From the NCBI GenBank assembly GCA_900540875.1, contig UQHT01000001.1, positions 106,969-170,968 of the forward strand: a DNA stretch of 64,000 nucleotides, read 5' to 3'. Made by a program: the position numbers and the translations under genes. This document shows positions 24,936 through 33,434 of the stretch, piece by piece (positions within the stretch are counted from its first letter, which is position 1; every line of letters begins with the position of its first letter). The notes beneath the pieces are model-generated. The model saw only the letters and a program-made list of their open reading frames with translations. It made no database searches and was not told the DNA's origin. The DNA is from an uncultured Collinsella sp. (GTDB lineage Bacteria > Actinomycetota > Coriobacteriia > Coriobacteriales > Coriobacteriaceae).

Positions 24936-25616
24936 ATGCCGATATCCGACAACATAAAGAAGTTACGGCAGATTTTCGACGTTACCCAGGATGAACTGGG
25001 TGAGATTGCAGGTGTGACAGGTAACGCCGTTTCGCAGTGGGAAAATGGCCGCTCCGAACCCCGTATGGGAGCTATTGAGCGCATGGCGGCCTGCTATCAG
25101 ATTAGTAAGTCACACCTTATAGAAGACGGCGGAATGGATCAGATTGACCCCGTGACCAAAAAGCCCAAGGGCAGCCCCTATATGCCCGCCGGTGCCATGC
25201 CCGTGGTGGCCAGCAGCGCCACCGTGCCGCTGCTCACGCTCGGGCGCGTGCACGCCGGTGCGCTCGCCGACGAGGAGGAGATAGCGCACCGCGTTGAGGT
25301 GCCCGCCTCGGTGTGCGCCGGGCATCCGCGCGCGTTCGCCCTGGAGGTCGAGGGCGACTGCATGAACCGCGTCATACCCGAGGGCAGCCACGTGCTGGTC
25401 GACCCCGACCGCCAGCCCGCCAACGGGTCCATCGCCGTGGTGGAGACCGAGGACTACCGCGCGGTCATGCGCCGCTGGTACAAGGGCAGCACCAAGCTGA
25501 TGCTGTCGGCGGATAGCTTCGAGGACTACGAGGACATGATTTTCGGCATGGACGACGGCCCCGTGCGCGTGATCGGCACGGTGGTGTGGTTCCAAGCCGC
25601 CAACGAGATGGAGTAG
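24936..25616 (+). CDS. phage repressor, HTH plus S24 peptidase-like domain
   Basis: The protein has 226 residues. XRE helix-turn-helix at about 8-62 (VTQDELGEIAGVTGNAVSQW). A LexA/CI-type C-domain follows, with a likely Ala-Gly cleavage site (GRVHAGALAD, about 102-111). The catalytic Ser position in the usual GDSM motif is Cys here (VEGDCMNRVIPEGS), and the region where the general-base Lys is expected reads AVMRRWYKG. It maintains lysogeny. It is followed in 2 bp by the next + strand gene and shares the operator region with Cro. SOS-type cleavage may be altered or absent. Confidence 0.88.
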   Translation: MPISDNIKKLRQIFDVTQDELGEIAGVTGNAVSQWENGRSEPRMGAIERMAACYQISKSHLIEDGGMDQIDPVTKKPKGSPYMPAGAMPVVASSATVPLLTLGRVHAGALADEEEIAHRVEVPASVCAGHPRAFALEVEGDCMNRVIPEGSHVLVDPDRQPANGSIAVVETEDYRAVMRRWYKGSTKLMLSADSFEDYEDMIFGMDDGPVRVIGTVVWFQAANEME

Positions 25617-25618
25617 CC

Positions 25619-26347
25619 ATGGGCTTGTTTGATTTCCTGCATGCGTCGAAAGCGGCGCGAGATGAAAAGCGCGCCATGCGCGAGTTCGCCGAGGAGAAAC
25701 GAAAGGCGGAGCAAAAGCGCCGCGCAGAGGAAGAAGCCCAGCGCACCGAGGAAGCCCGCATCTTGCGTGAGCACGAGGTGCCGCCCGCCATGGCGTGTCC
25801 GGAATACGATTTGGGGCCGTTCCCGTTTGATAATAAGCCGTACCTATGCCATACGGTGGTCAAGTACGAGCGCGAGACCGGTCAGGTGTTTGCCGACGAA
25901 CGCTTTTATTATGGCGATGCGGATGCGGTTGCGGCTGTGAAGGCGAACGTGGCGAAGCTGGAACACATGCTCACGCCCGCTGTCACAGGCGTGCCGTCAT
26001 TGCCGAGTCTCCGCACGAACTTCGCGCGAATTGAATCCGTTGATTCGGTCGTGAAGGTCCCGGAAAACCGTGTGATGTTGAGCCTTCACCCGTTGACGAA
26101 GACGGGGAAAAACGCCAAGTACCCGGTGGAGGTCTTCTTCAACTCGTACGGCAAGAACGATAATGGCTCGCACGGCACCGTGTCGTACCTTCGCGACGGA
26201 TCGATAGGGAAGGCCGTTATCCATTACTGGCGCAACCATGTGTACTATGGCGCGTATTTCAAGATTATCGACGGTGCTATAGCCTTGAATGTGCTGAATT
26301 ACAGGGCAACGCCTAACGATGACCCCGTAGAGCTGTACAGGGCGTAG
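25619..26347 (+). CDS. unknown protein encoded in the lysogeny module
   Basis: The protein has 242 residues from MGLFDFLHASKAARDEKRAM. Residues 15-55 are a very charged coiled coil (EEKRKAEQKRRAEEEAQRTE). The rest (about 65-242) is a globular beta-rich domain with no motif I recognise. It starts 2 bp after the repressor and ends 2 bp before the integrase, so it is co-transcribed with both in the lysogen. The MGLFDFL start is like those of small membrane-peripheral proteins. Such a position is typical of superinfection-exclusion or other lysogenic cargo genes; this is inference only. Confidence 0.75.
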   Translation: MGLFDFLHASKAARDEKRAMREFAEEKRKAEQKRRAEEEAQRTEEARILREHEVPPAMACPEYDLGPFPFDNKPYLCHTVVKYERETGQVFADERFYYGDADAVAAVKANVAKLEHMLTPAVTGVPSLPSLRTNFARIESVDSVVKVPENRVMLSLHPLTKTGKNAKYPVEVFFNSYGKNDNGSHGTVSYLRDGSIGKAVIHYWRNHVYYGAYFKIIDGAIALNVLNYRATPNDDPVELYRA

Positions 26348-26349
26348 CC

Positions 26350-27861
26350 ATGGGCGGACGTGCGGCGATATATGCCCGCTTCTCAAGCCACAACCAGCGC
26401 GGCGAGTCCATAGAGATACAGGTTGAGAAGTCGCGGGCGTACTGCGAGGCCAACGACCTGCGCGTGGTGGCCACGTACTGCGACTTCGCGCAGACGGGCA
26501 CCAACACCGACCGCGCGGAGTTCCAGCGCATGATGGCAGACGCCAAGCGAGGGCTGTTCGACTTCGTGGTCATCTATAAGGTGACCCGCATCATGCGCAA
26601 CCGCGACGAGATGGCCATGGCGCGCATCATGCTGCGCCGCTGCCGCGTCGAGATACTGTACGCGGGCGAGGACATTTCGGACGGCTCGGCGGGCGTGCTG
26701 CAGCTGGGCATGCTGGAGGTGCTGGCGGAGTACGAGAGCGCGCTCGACGGCGAGCGCATACGCGACGGCATACAGAAGAACGCCGAGCGGTGCATGGCCA
26801 ACGGCTGCGTGCGCTACGGCTGGGACATAGTGGACGGGCGCTACGTGGTCAACGAGGAGGAGGCCGCCGCCATCCGCCTGGGCGTGCGCATGGTCTTGTC
26901 GGGCAAGTCGGTGGCCGACGTGGTGCGCGCCTGGGAGCCGTACCGCACCAAGCGCGGCGGCAAGTGGCGCTTCCAGACGGTGCGCCGCATACTGATGCGG
27001 CGGGAGAACGGCGGGGAGTACCGCTACGCGGGCGTGGTCGTGCCCGGCGGCATGCCCGCCATCGTTCCCATGGATGACGAGGAGAGGGTGATACGGATGC
27101 TTGAGGACTCGCACAGGCCCCGCGCCAAGACCGAAGCGTGGGACTTCCCGCTCACGGGCAAGCTCTACGACGGGCGAGACGGCGGGCTGATGACCGGCAC
27201 CAGCGGAACGGGCAAGTCGGGCAGGCCCTATCACTACTACCGCTGCCGCAGCTGCGGGCGCACCGTGCGCCGCGATGTCGTGGAGAAGCGCGTGGCCGAC
27301 GCCGTGCGCGAGGCCCTGGGCAGCGCCGACAGCCGCGAGCGCATCGCTCGCATGCTGGCCGACGCCGAGGAGGAGCGCGCCGACGAGAAGCCCTTGAGCG
27401 AGACCATAAAGGGCGAGCTGGCCAAGATCGAGACGGCGTTCTCCAACATATGGATGGCCATCGAGTCGGGCATCGCGCCGCCGGGCGGCAAGGAGCGCAT
27501 AGACGCGCTGAAGCAGCGGCAGGCGCTCCTCAAGGACGAGCTGCGCACGGCCGAGGCCCTTGAGGCCGCCCGCCTTGACTACGACCGCGCGCTGTTCTGG
27601 CTTGAGGGCATGGCCGCCGCCGAGGTGGACGACGCGCAGCTCCTGCGCACGTTCGTGGCGCGCGTGGTGCTGGGCGGCCCCGACGATGACGACGGCCTGC
27701 GCGTGGCGTTCACGTTTGACGATTCTGCTGGCTTGGGCGATAATCCGTCGCTGCCTGGCGCTATAGGTCCAGGTGGCGAGGTGTTCGACCGAATGAACGC
27801 CAGCTCCACCAATAGTTACAGGCAGGTAGATACTTATATCTACCCGCCTTTTTATTTCTAG
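26350..27861 (+). CDS. int: large serine recombinase (phage integrase)
   Basis: The protein has 503 residues. The resolvase domain is 1-150, with the nucleophile Ser in AAIYARFSS and the conserved DISDGSAG stretch near 117. The recombinase domain follows, then a zinc ribbon region with CRSCG (about 300), then a coiled coil (about 340-400), the usual order for large serine integrases. The last 12-14 codons overlap a hairpin with a T run, so the C-terminus coincides with its own terminator. It lies at the right prophage end, so attR should be just beyond or inside this end. No separate directionality factor is visible. Confidence 0.93.
   Translation: MGGRAAIYARFSSHNQRGESIEIQVEKSRAYCEANDLRVVATYCDFAQTGTNTDRAEFQRMMADAKRGLFDFVVIYKVTRIMRNRDEMAMARIMLRRCRVEILYAGEDISDGSAGVLQLGMLEVLAEYESALDGERIRDGIQKNAERCMANGCVRYGWDIVDGRYVVNEEEAAAIRLGVRMVLSGKSVADVVRAWEPYRTKRGGKWRFQTVRRILMRRENGGEYRYAGVVVPGGMPAIVPMDDEERVIRMLEDSHRPRAKTEAWDFPLTGKLYDGRDGGLMTGTSGTGKSGRPYHYYRCRSCGRTVRRDVVEKRVADAVREALGSADSRERIARMLADAEEERADEKPLSETIKGELAKIETAFSNIWMAIESGIAPPGGKERIDALKQRQALLKDELRTAEALEAARLDYDRALFWLEGMAAAEVDDAQLLRTFVARVVLGGPDDDDGLRVAFTFDDSAGLGDNPSLPGAIGPGGEVFDRMNASSTNSYRQVDTYIYPPFYF
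27821..27853 (+). terminator. intrinsic terminator inside the integrase 3' end
   Basis: A 12-bp stem with one mismatch (GGCAGGTAGATA against TATCTACCCGCC) and a 4-base loop is followed by TTTTT, ending 8 bp before the integrase stop. Confidence 0.8.
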
Positions 27862-27867
27862 TCCGTA

Positions 27868-27903
27868 CCGCGGAGAATCGAACTCTATGCAGGGCGCGGG
27901 CGT
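27868..27903. repeat. 36-bp direct repeat, copy 1, at the prophage right edge
   Basis: Identical over 36 bp to 28079-28114. On the - strand it reads ..GAGTTCGATTCTCCGCGG, resembling a tRNA T-arm, but no tRNA folds around it. The 27862-28140 segment also holds two short perfect hairpins (CAAACGC/GCGTTTG near 27908-27924 and CGTATTTGC/GCAAATACG near 27967-27987). It is the best candidate area for the prophage-host junction. Confidence 0.85.
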
Positions 27904-28078
27904 TAAGCAAACGCAAAGCGTTTGTAGCGAGCGGGCGAGGACGCCGGCAGGCGGCCGAAGCCGGTGCGTATTTGCGAAGCAAATACGCGGATTCTCCGCG
28001 CAAAGCCTCGACTGGATATAGATTCGATGCCGACCGGATGACAGCCTGCCGTGTCCCGCGCGGACGGATCCCCTCCAC

Positions 28079-28114
28079 CCGCGGAGAATCGAACTCTATG
28101 CAGGGCGCGGGCGT
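28079..28114. repeat. 36-bp direct repeat, copy 2
   Basis: Exact second copy, 211 bp from the first; the flanking 3 bases also nearly match (gcgttaag against gcgtaaag). The 175 bp between copies have no ORF that I can support. Confidence 0.85.
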
Positions 28115-28141
28115 AAAGAAAACGCCTCAGTGACGCAGAGT

Positions 28142-28360
28142 GGGACGCGCTTTCCCAATGGCAGCCCAGGCGGAAAGCCCATCCCGGAATCCGCGCTCAG
28201 ACTGGGACGTAGTTTCCGGATGACACATCAAGCGGAAACCGCATCCCGGAATCCGCGCTCAGAACGGGACGCGCTTTCCCAACGGCGGTCCAAACGGAAA
28301 GTTCATCCCGGAATCCCGCCTCAAACTGGGACGCACTTTCCGCTTCACCTGCCGCCTCGA
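28142..28360. repeat. 62-bp tandem repeat array, about 3.4 units
   Basis: Units begin at 28142, 28204, 28266 and 28328, an exact 62-bp period; the last is partial. Each complete unit carries GGGACG, then CTTTCC or GTTTCC, then the matching GGAAAG or GGAAAC, then CATCCCGGAAT. It occupies the intergenic gap just upstream of the patatin gene. Confidence 0.9.
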
Positions 28361-28428
28361 AAAACCTGCGCGCCCTCCATTCCAAAACTGGGTAGAAGAA
28401 AGCCAAAACGCAATCGCAGGAGGTCAAT

Positions 28429-29307
28429 ATGACTGCAGAAGATAAGGCAAAGAACGTCGGCAAGGTCGCGCTCGTCTTGGAGGGTGGCAGTTTTCGTGGG
28501 CAGTTTACCGCCGGCGTGCTCGACGTTCTCATGGAGGCCGGTGTCGAAATTCCGGCAGTGTACGGCGTCTCGGCCGGTGCGCTCAATGGCGTCAACTACA
28601 AGTCGCACCAGATCGGTCGCACCAACCGAGTCAATTTGACCTTCTGCAACGACAGCCGCTACATGGGCGCCGCGTCGTTTGCGTCCACGGGTTCCATCGT
28701 GGGTTACGACTTTATCTTCAACGACGTCCAGGACCGCCTGGATCCTTTTGATAACGAGACGTTCGACGCGAGCCCCATCGAGATGTACGCCGTCGCGACG
28801 GACATGCTCTTTGGAACCGCTGCCTACCTGCCGGTCAAAAGCGCCGTGCTCGACCTCGACGCCGTGCGCGCCTCGACGTCGCTGCCGCTGGTGACGCCGC
28901 CGGTCGAGATTGACGGGCACAAATACGTCGACGGCGGCGTAGCCGATTCGGTTCCTATCGAGCATGTGCTGGAGGAGGCCGGCTTCGAGCGCGCGGTTGT
29001 CATTGTCACGCAGGACCGCTCGTACGAGAAAAAGCCCTACGAGTTTATGCCTGCCGCGCGCGCCCGCTATGCCGACTACCCCTACCTGCTCGAGGCTATC
29101 GAGACGCGCCACGACCGTTACAACATACAGCGCATGCACCTATGGAAGTATGAGCGCGAGGGCCGTGCGTTGGTCGTCGCTCCGCAAAAGCCGGTCGAGG
29201 TCGGCCATGTCGAGCACGATCCGGCAAAGCTTTTGGACCTGTATATCCAGGGCCGTCAGGAGGCAAAGCGCCTGCTCGCGGAAATCCAAGAGTTCGTTGA
29301 GCGCTAG
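28429..29307 (+). CDS. patatin-like phospholipase
   Basis: The protein has 292 residues. The oxyanion-hole region VLEGGSFRGQFTAGVLDVL is at about 16-34, the nucleophile elbow GVSAG near 46, and the dyad Asp in DGGVADSVP near 168, so all catalytic elements of a bacterial patatin lipase are present. No signal peptide is visible, so it probably acts inside the cell on phospholipids or lysolipids. An AGGAGG precedes the ATG. It is the first host gene after the prophage and the 62-bp array. Confidence 0.88.
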   Translation: MTAEDKAKNVGKVALVLEGGSFRGQFTAGVLDVLMEAGVEIPAVYGVSAGALNGVNYKSHQIGRTNRVNLTFCNDSRYMGAASFASTGSIVGYDFIFNDVQDRLDPFDNETFDASPIEMYAVATDMLFGTAAYLPVKSAVLDLDAVRASTSLPLVTPPVEIDGHKYVDGGVADSVPIEHVLEEAGFERAVVIVTQDRSYEKKPYEFMPAARARYADYPYLLEAIETRHDRYNIQRMHLWKYEREGRALVVAPQKPVEVGHVEHDPAKLLDLYIQGRQEAKRLLAEIQEFVER

Positions 29308-29407
29308 CGACGGCGAACCCTCAAAAAATGACAACAGCTAAAGAGTTGGAAAAATCACGGCTCGTGGATGACATGTGCAGAAACTCTGGTCGGAGCCAAA
29401 ATATCTG

Positions 29408-29435
29408 TTGACTCGTACGGCGAGCGGGGTAATAT
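29408..29435 (+). promoter_or_regulatory. rplM-rpsI promoter
   Basis: TTGACT (29408-29413) and TAATAT (29430-29435) with a 16-bp spacer, leaving a leader of about 60 bases before the GTG of rplM. The leader has no clear L13-like mimic structure. Confidence 0.7.
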
Positions 29436-29501
29436 GGACGGGTTACTTGCAGAGCCCCGTGAATCTCTGTAACAACACGTACTGTACATGGAGGAGTCTA
29501 A

Positions 29502-29945
29502 GTGATTTCGAAATCGACTCACTACGCCAAGCAGGGCGAGGTCCAGCGCAACTGGGTTCTCGTCGACGCCGATGGTGCTGTCCTGGGCCGTCTTGCCACC
29601 CAGATCGCAATGATCCTGCGCGGTAAGAACAAGCCCCAGTTCACGCCCAACAGCGACTGCGGCGACTTCGTTGTCGTCATCAACGCCGATAAGGTCCAGC
29701 TTACCGGTAACAAGGCTGACACGAAGACCTATTATCGCCACAGCGGCTACAACGGCGGCCTCAAGGCTGAGAGCTTCCGCCAGGCTATGGAGAAGCACCC
29801 GGAGAAGGTCATCGAGCGCGCCGTTCGCGGTATGCTGCCCAAGACCACCCTCGGCCGTGCCCAGATGACCAAGCTTAAGGTCTACGCTGGTGCCGAGCAT
29901 CCGCATGCTGCCCAGAACCCCACGAAGATTGAGCTGGAGGCTTAA
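29502..29945 (+). CDS. rplM: 50S ribosomal protein L13
   Basis: The protein has 147 residues from a GTG start with GGAGGAG upstream. RNWVLVDADGAVLGRLATQI and the VVVINADKVQLTGNK segment are diagnostic of L13, which binds 23S rRNA early in 50S assembly. It is in an operon with rpsI, 2 bp downstream, the conserved bacterial pair. Confidence 0.97.
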   Translation: MISKSTHYAKQGEVQRNWVLVDADGAVLGRLATQIAMILRGKNKPQFTPNSDCGDFVVVINADKVQLTGNKADTKTYYRHSGYNGGLKAESFRQAMEKHPEKVIERAVRGMLPKTTLGRAQMTKLKVYAGAEHPHAAQNPTKIELEA

Positions 29946-29947
29946 AG

Positions 29948-30343
<396 letters not shown>

Positions 30344-30375
30344 GGTTTTATCTCCTTTCGAGATACAATGTACAA

Positions 30376-30417
30376 GCGGGGCCTGCCGATTCCTCGGCGG
30401 GTCCCGCTTTTCTTTTT
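30376..30417 (+). terminator. rplM-rpsI intrinsic terminator
   Basis: A 14-bp stem with two G-T pairs (GCGGGGCCTGCCGA and partner), TTCC loop, then TTTTCTTTTT. Confidence 0.92.
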
Positions 30418-30466
30418 CGACTAGGGTGGGCGGTTGCATATCGCCTGCTAGGGAAGGAGCGATCCT

Positions 30467-31804
30467 ATGCCCCAGAACATCTTCGGTACCGACGGCGTCC
30501 GTGGCGTCGCCAATGCCGACCTCTCGTGCGACCTCGCGTTTCGCCTGGGCCGCGCGGCGACCAAGTTCCTTGGTCCGGATATCTGCGTCGGCCGCGACAC
30601 GCGTCTTTCGGGCACCATGCTCGAGAGCGCTCTGACCGCCGGCATTATGGCCGAGGGCGGCCGTCCGCACTGCTGCGGCGTTATCCCTACGCCGGCCGTG
30701 GCGCTGCTCACCGTCCAAAATGAGCTCGACGGTGGCATCGTCATCTCCGCTTCGCACAATCCGCCGGAGTTCAACGGCATCAAGTTCTTTAGCCGCAAGG
30801 GCATGAAGCTTCCCGACGCGGTCGAGGAAGAGATCAGCGCCTGGGTCATGTCCGAGGAAGCCATGGCTGCCGACACGCTGCCGACCGGTGCCGGCGTGGG
30901 CCACATCATCAAGATGAAAGACGCCCGCAAGGCATACGTCGACCACGCCATCGATACGCTTGATGGCCTGAGGCTCGATGGCCTGGTTGTTGCCGTCGAC
31001 TGCGGCCACGGTGCTTCCTGCCAGACCACGCCCGCTGCGCTGCAGCGCCTGGGCGCCACGGTCCATGCCATCAACACCGATTACTGCGGCACCGACATTA
31101 ACGTTGAGTGCGGCTCCACTCACCTTGAGCCCCTGCGCGAGCTCGTGCTGCGCACCCACGCCGATATCGGCTTGGCCCACGACGGCGACGCCGATCGCGT
31201 GCTGTTCGTGGACAGCGAGGGCAACGAGATCGATGGTGACTACATCCTGGCCATCTGCGGCTCCGACCTGGCTGCCCGCGGCAAGCTCGCCAACTCCGAG
31301 ATCGTCTCGACCGTTATGTGCAACCTGGGCTTCTCCATTGCCATGAAGGAGCAGGGCTTTGAGATGGTCCAGACTGCCGTGGGCGACCGCTATGTTCTTG
31401 AGCGTATGCTCGCGGACGGCGCCGTCATCGGCGGCGAACAGTCCGGCCACATCATCTTCCTGGAGCACAACACCACCGGTGACGGCCTGGTGACGGCTCT
31501 GCAGCTGCTGGCCGTGCTCAAGCGCACCGGTCGTACCCTCACCGATCTTGCCGGCATCATGAAGAAGTACCCGCAGGTACTCGTCAACGTGCATTCCGAC
31601 AACAAGGCCGGCCTGGACGATTGCCAGCCCATTTGGGACGCCGTCGCTGCCGCCGAGAAGGAGCTTGACGGCCGCGGCCGCATTCTGGTGCGCCCGAGCG
31701 GTACCGAGCCGCTGGTTCGCGTTATGGCCGAGGCGGAGACGCACGAGCTCACTCAGCGTGTTGTCGACGACATCGTCGAGGTTGTCAAGCGCGAACTTCC
31801 CTAA
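30467..31804 (+). CDS. glmM: phosphoglucosamine mutase
   Basis: The protein has 445 residues. It converts glucosamine-6-P to glucosamine-1-P for peptidoglycan precursor synthesis. The catalytic phosphoserine is in VISASHNPPEFNGIKFF (about 99), the metal loop is DGDADRVLF (about 240), and the phosphate-binding RPSGTEPLVRVMAE is near the C-terminus. AAGGAG precedes the ATG. It shares the amino-sugar theme with nagB 0.8 kb downstream, with a PTS IIA gene between. Confidence 0.96.
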   Translation: MPQNIFGTDGVRGVANADLSCDLAFRLGRAATKFLGPDICVGRDTRLSGTMLESALTAGIMAEGGRPHCCGVIPTPAVALLTVQNELDGGIVISASHNPPEFNGIKFFSRKGMKLPDAVEEEISAWVMSEEAMAADTLPTGAGVGHIIKMKDARKAYVDHAIDTLDGLRLDGLVVAVDCGHGASCQTTPAALQRLGATVHAINTDYCGTDINVECGSTHLEPLRELVLRTHADIGLAHDGDADRVLFVDSEGNEIDGDYILAICGSDLAARGKLANSEIVSTVMCNLGFSIAMKEQGFEMVQTAVGDRYVLERMLADGAVIGGEQSGHIIFLEHNTTGDGLVTALQLLAVLKRTGRTLTDLAGIMKKYPQVLVNVHSDNKAGLDDCQPIWDAVAAAEKELDGRGRILVRPSGTEPLVRVMAEAETHELTQRVVDDIVEVVKRELP

Positions 31805-31875
31805 TGGTCAATAACGGGTGCCAAGTGGTAAACTGTTAACGCTATTGTGATTGATTGGTATGTCCGAGGGGGAGC

Positions 31876-32373
31876 ATGTTCACTAAAGTCCTAAGGTCTT
31901 TTGGTATGCGTGGTCGAGTCCTTACGTTGGATGCTCCCATCTCGGGCGATGTCATTCCGTTGTCCGAGGTCAATGACCAGACGTTTGCCACCGGCCTTTT
32001 GGGGCAGGGTGTGGCGATTCAGCCTACCGGCACGCGCGTGATTGCGCCGGCAGACGCCAAGGTCGAGGCCATTTTTCCCACGGGACACGCCGTTGCACTC
32101 AACACGGTCGATGGCCTAGACGTGCTCATCCACGTTGGTTTGGATACTGTTCAGCTTGAGGGCAAGCATTTTAACGTGCATGCACAGGTGGGTGATGTCG
32201 TCCATAAGGGCGACGTGCTCATCGAGTTCGATCGCGAGGCAATTGCTGCCGAGGGTTACGATGTGACGGTTCCTATCTTGGTGTGCAACTCCGTTGAGTT
32301 CTCGAGCATCAAGGGCTCCATTGGCGAGCATGTCGAGGAGATGGACCAACTTATCGTCGCTCGCGAGCGCTAG
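31876..32373 (+). CDS. crr: PTS glucose-family EIIA component
   Basis: The protein has 165 residues from ATG 31876, chosen for its GAGGGGGAGC site over an upstream TTG. The IIA-Glc fold is complete: PISGDVIPLSEVND, then the two active His in FPTGHAVAL and VLIHVGLDTV, then LEGKHFNVHAQVGDVVHKGD. The second His is the phosphorylated one by family analogy. As a free-standing IIA it may serve several IIBC permeases and could be regulatory. It is followed by nagB after a structured 270-bp gap. Confidence 0.9.
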   Translation: MFTKVLRSFGMRGRVLTLDAPISGDVIPLSEVNDQTFATGLLGQGVAIQPTGTRVIAPADAKVEAIFPTGHAVALNTVDGLDVLIHVGLDTVQLEGKHFNVHAQVGDVVHKGDVLIEFDREAIAAEGYDVTVPILVCNSVEFSSIKGSIGEHVEEMDQLIVARER

Positions 32374-32413
32374 TGCGTGCGCTCGGCCTTTAGCCTACAA
32401 TTCAAACACGTTT

Positions 32414-32615
32414 ACGGAGGGCGCCCTTGAAAGAGGACGCCCTCCGTGGCAAGATGAAAACTGTCCGAGGCTAAAAGGCTTCGGGTCACCGTGGACGGGC
32501 AGGGGCCTCGACGCGGGTAGACACGAGACATATACATTACGCGACCTCGCCCTGGTGGCCGCACACGTTTGTTGCGGCCGACGCGGGCCGCGGGCAAGTG
32601 CTTGTAAGGGGAGCC
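32414..32615 (+). ncRNA. structured leader between crr and nagB (unknown class)
   Basis: The gap holds four hairpins in a row: a perfect 10-bp stem at 32414-32447 (ACGGAGGGCG), an imperfect one at 32465-32484, a perfect 7-bp stem at 32557-32579 (GGCCGCA), and GGCAAG/CTTGCC near 32593-32620. None is followed by a clear T run. It could be a nagB leader, a small RNA, or simply spacer secondary structure in GC-rich DNA. Confidence 0.4.
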
Positions 32616-32645
32616 TTGCCTCTCTTGTACGAGAAAGGACGCGTA

Positions 32646-33374
32646 ATGAAGATCATTAAAGCTAAAGACTACGAGGATATGAGCCGCAAGGCCGCCAATA
32701 TCATCTCGGCCCAGGTTATCCTCAAGCCCGATTGCGTGCTGGGTCTTGCCACCGGCTCCACCCCGATTGGCGCCTACAAGCAGCTCGCCGCTTGGTACGA
32801 GAAGGGTGACGTCGACTTTGCCGAGGTCAGCACCTACAACCTCGACGAGTATCGTGGCCTTTCGCACGACGATCCCCAGAGCTACCACTACTTTATGCGT
32901 GAGAACTTCTTCGATCACATTAATATCGACCTGAACAACACGCATGTGCCCGATGGCTCCAATCCCGACGCTGCCGCTGCCTGCTCTGAGTACGACAAGA
33001 TCGTCGCTGCTGCCGGTTACCCTGATCTGCAGCTGCTCGGCATCGGTAACAACGGTCACATTGGCTTCAACGAGCCCGATGACCACTTCTCCAAGGGTAC
33101 GCACTGTGTCGACCTTACCGAGAGCACTATTCAGGCCAACAGCCGCCTGTTCGACAGTATCGACGACGTGCCTCGTCAGGCCTATACCATGGGCACTCAG
33201 ACCATCATGTATGCCCGCATGATCCTGGTCGTCGCCAACGGCGAGGCCAAGGCGCAGGCCGTGCATGACATGTGCTATGGTCCGGTTACCCCCGAGTGCC
33301 CTGCCTCGATCCTGCAACTGCACACCAACTGTGTTGTCGTTGCCGACGAGGCCGCCCTTTCGCTCTGCGAGTAG
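32646..33374 (+). CDS. nagB: glucosamine-6-phosphate deaminase
   Basis: The protein has 242 residues, close to the 240-266 of the family. It converts GlcN-6-P to fructose-6-P and ammonia. GLATGSTPIGAYKQL (about 36), STYNLDEYRGL (Asp about 72) and LGIGNNGHIGFNEPD (His about 142) are present. The C-terminus lacks the allosteric extension of the E. coli enzyme, as in Gram-positive NagB. A GAAAGGA site precedes the ATG, and a terminator follows. Confidence 0.95.
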   Translation: MKIIKAKDYEDMSRKAANIISAQVILKPDCVLGLATGSTPIGAYKQLAAWYEKGDVDFAEVSTYNLDEYRGLSHDDPQSYHYFMRENFFDHINIDLNNTHVPDGSNPDAAAACSEYDKIVAAAGYPDLQLLGIGNNGHIGFNEPDDHFSKGTHCVDLTESTIQANSRLFDSIDDVPRQAYTMGTQTIMYARMILVVANGEAKAQAVHDMCYGPVTPECPASILQLHTNCVVVADEAALSLCE

Positions 33375-33406
33375 CGATAGCCTATCACCTCGACATAGCT
33401 TTGCCG

Positions 33407-33434
33407 AAGGCCTCCGCTTTGCGGGGGCCTTTTT
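33407..33434 (+). terminator. nagB intrinsic terminator
   Basis: An 11-bp stem (AAGGCCTCCGC, one G-T pair), TTT loop, TTTTT tail. Confidence 0.9.

Noticed and set aside
27868..27930. A tRNA gene on the - strand at the prophage edge
   Set aside because: Only a T-arm-like piece is present; acceptor, D and anticodon arms cannot be formed.
28142..28360. CRISPR array at the tandem repeats
   Set aside because: The units are contiguous 62-bp repeats without unique spacers and there are no cas genes nearby.
28130..28432. 100-codon ORF across the 62-bp repeat array
   Set aside because: The 62-bp period is not a multiple of 3, so frames change between units, and no ribosome site is present.
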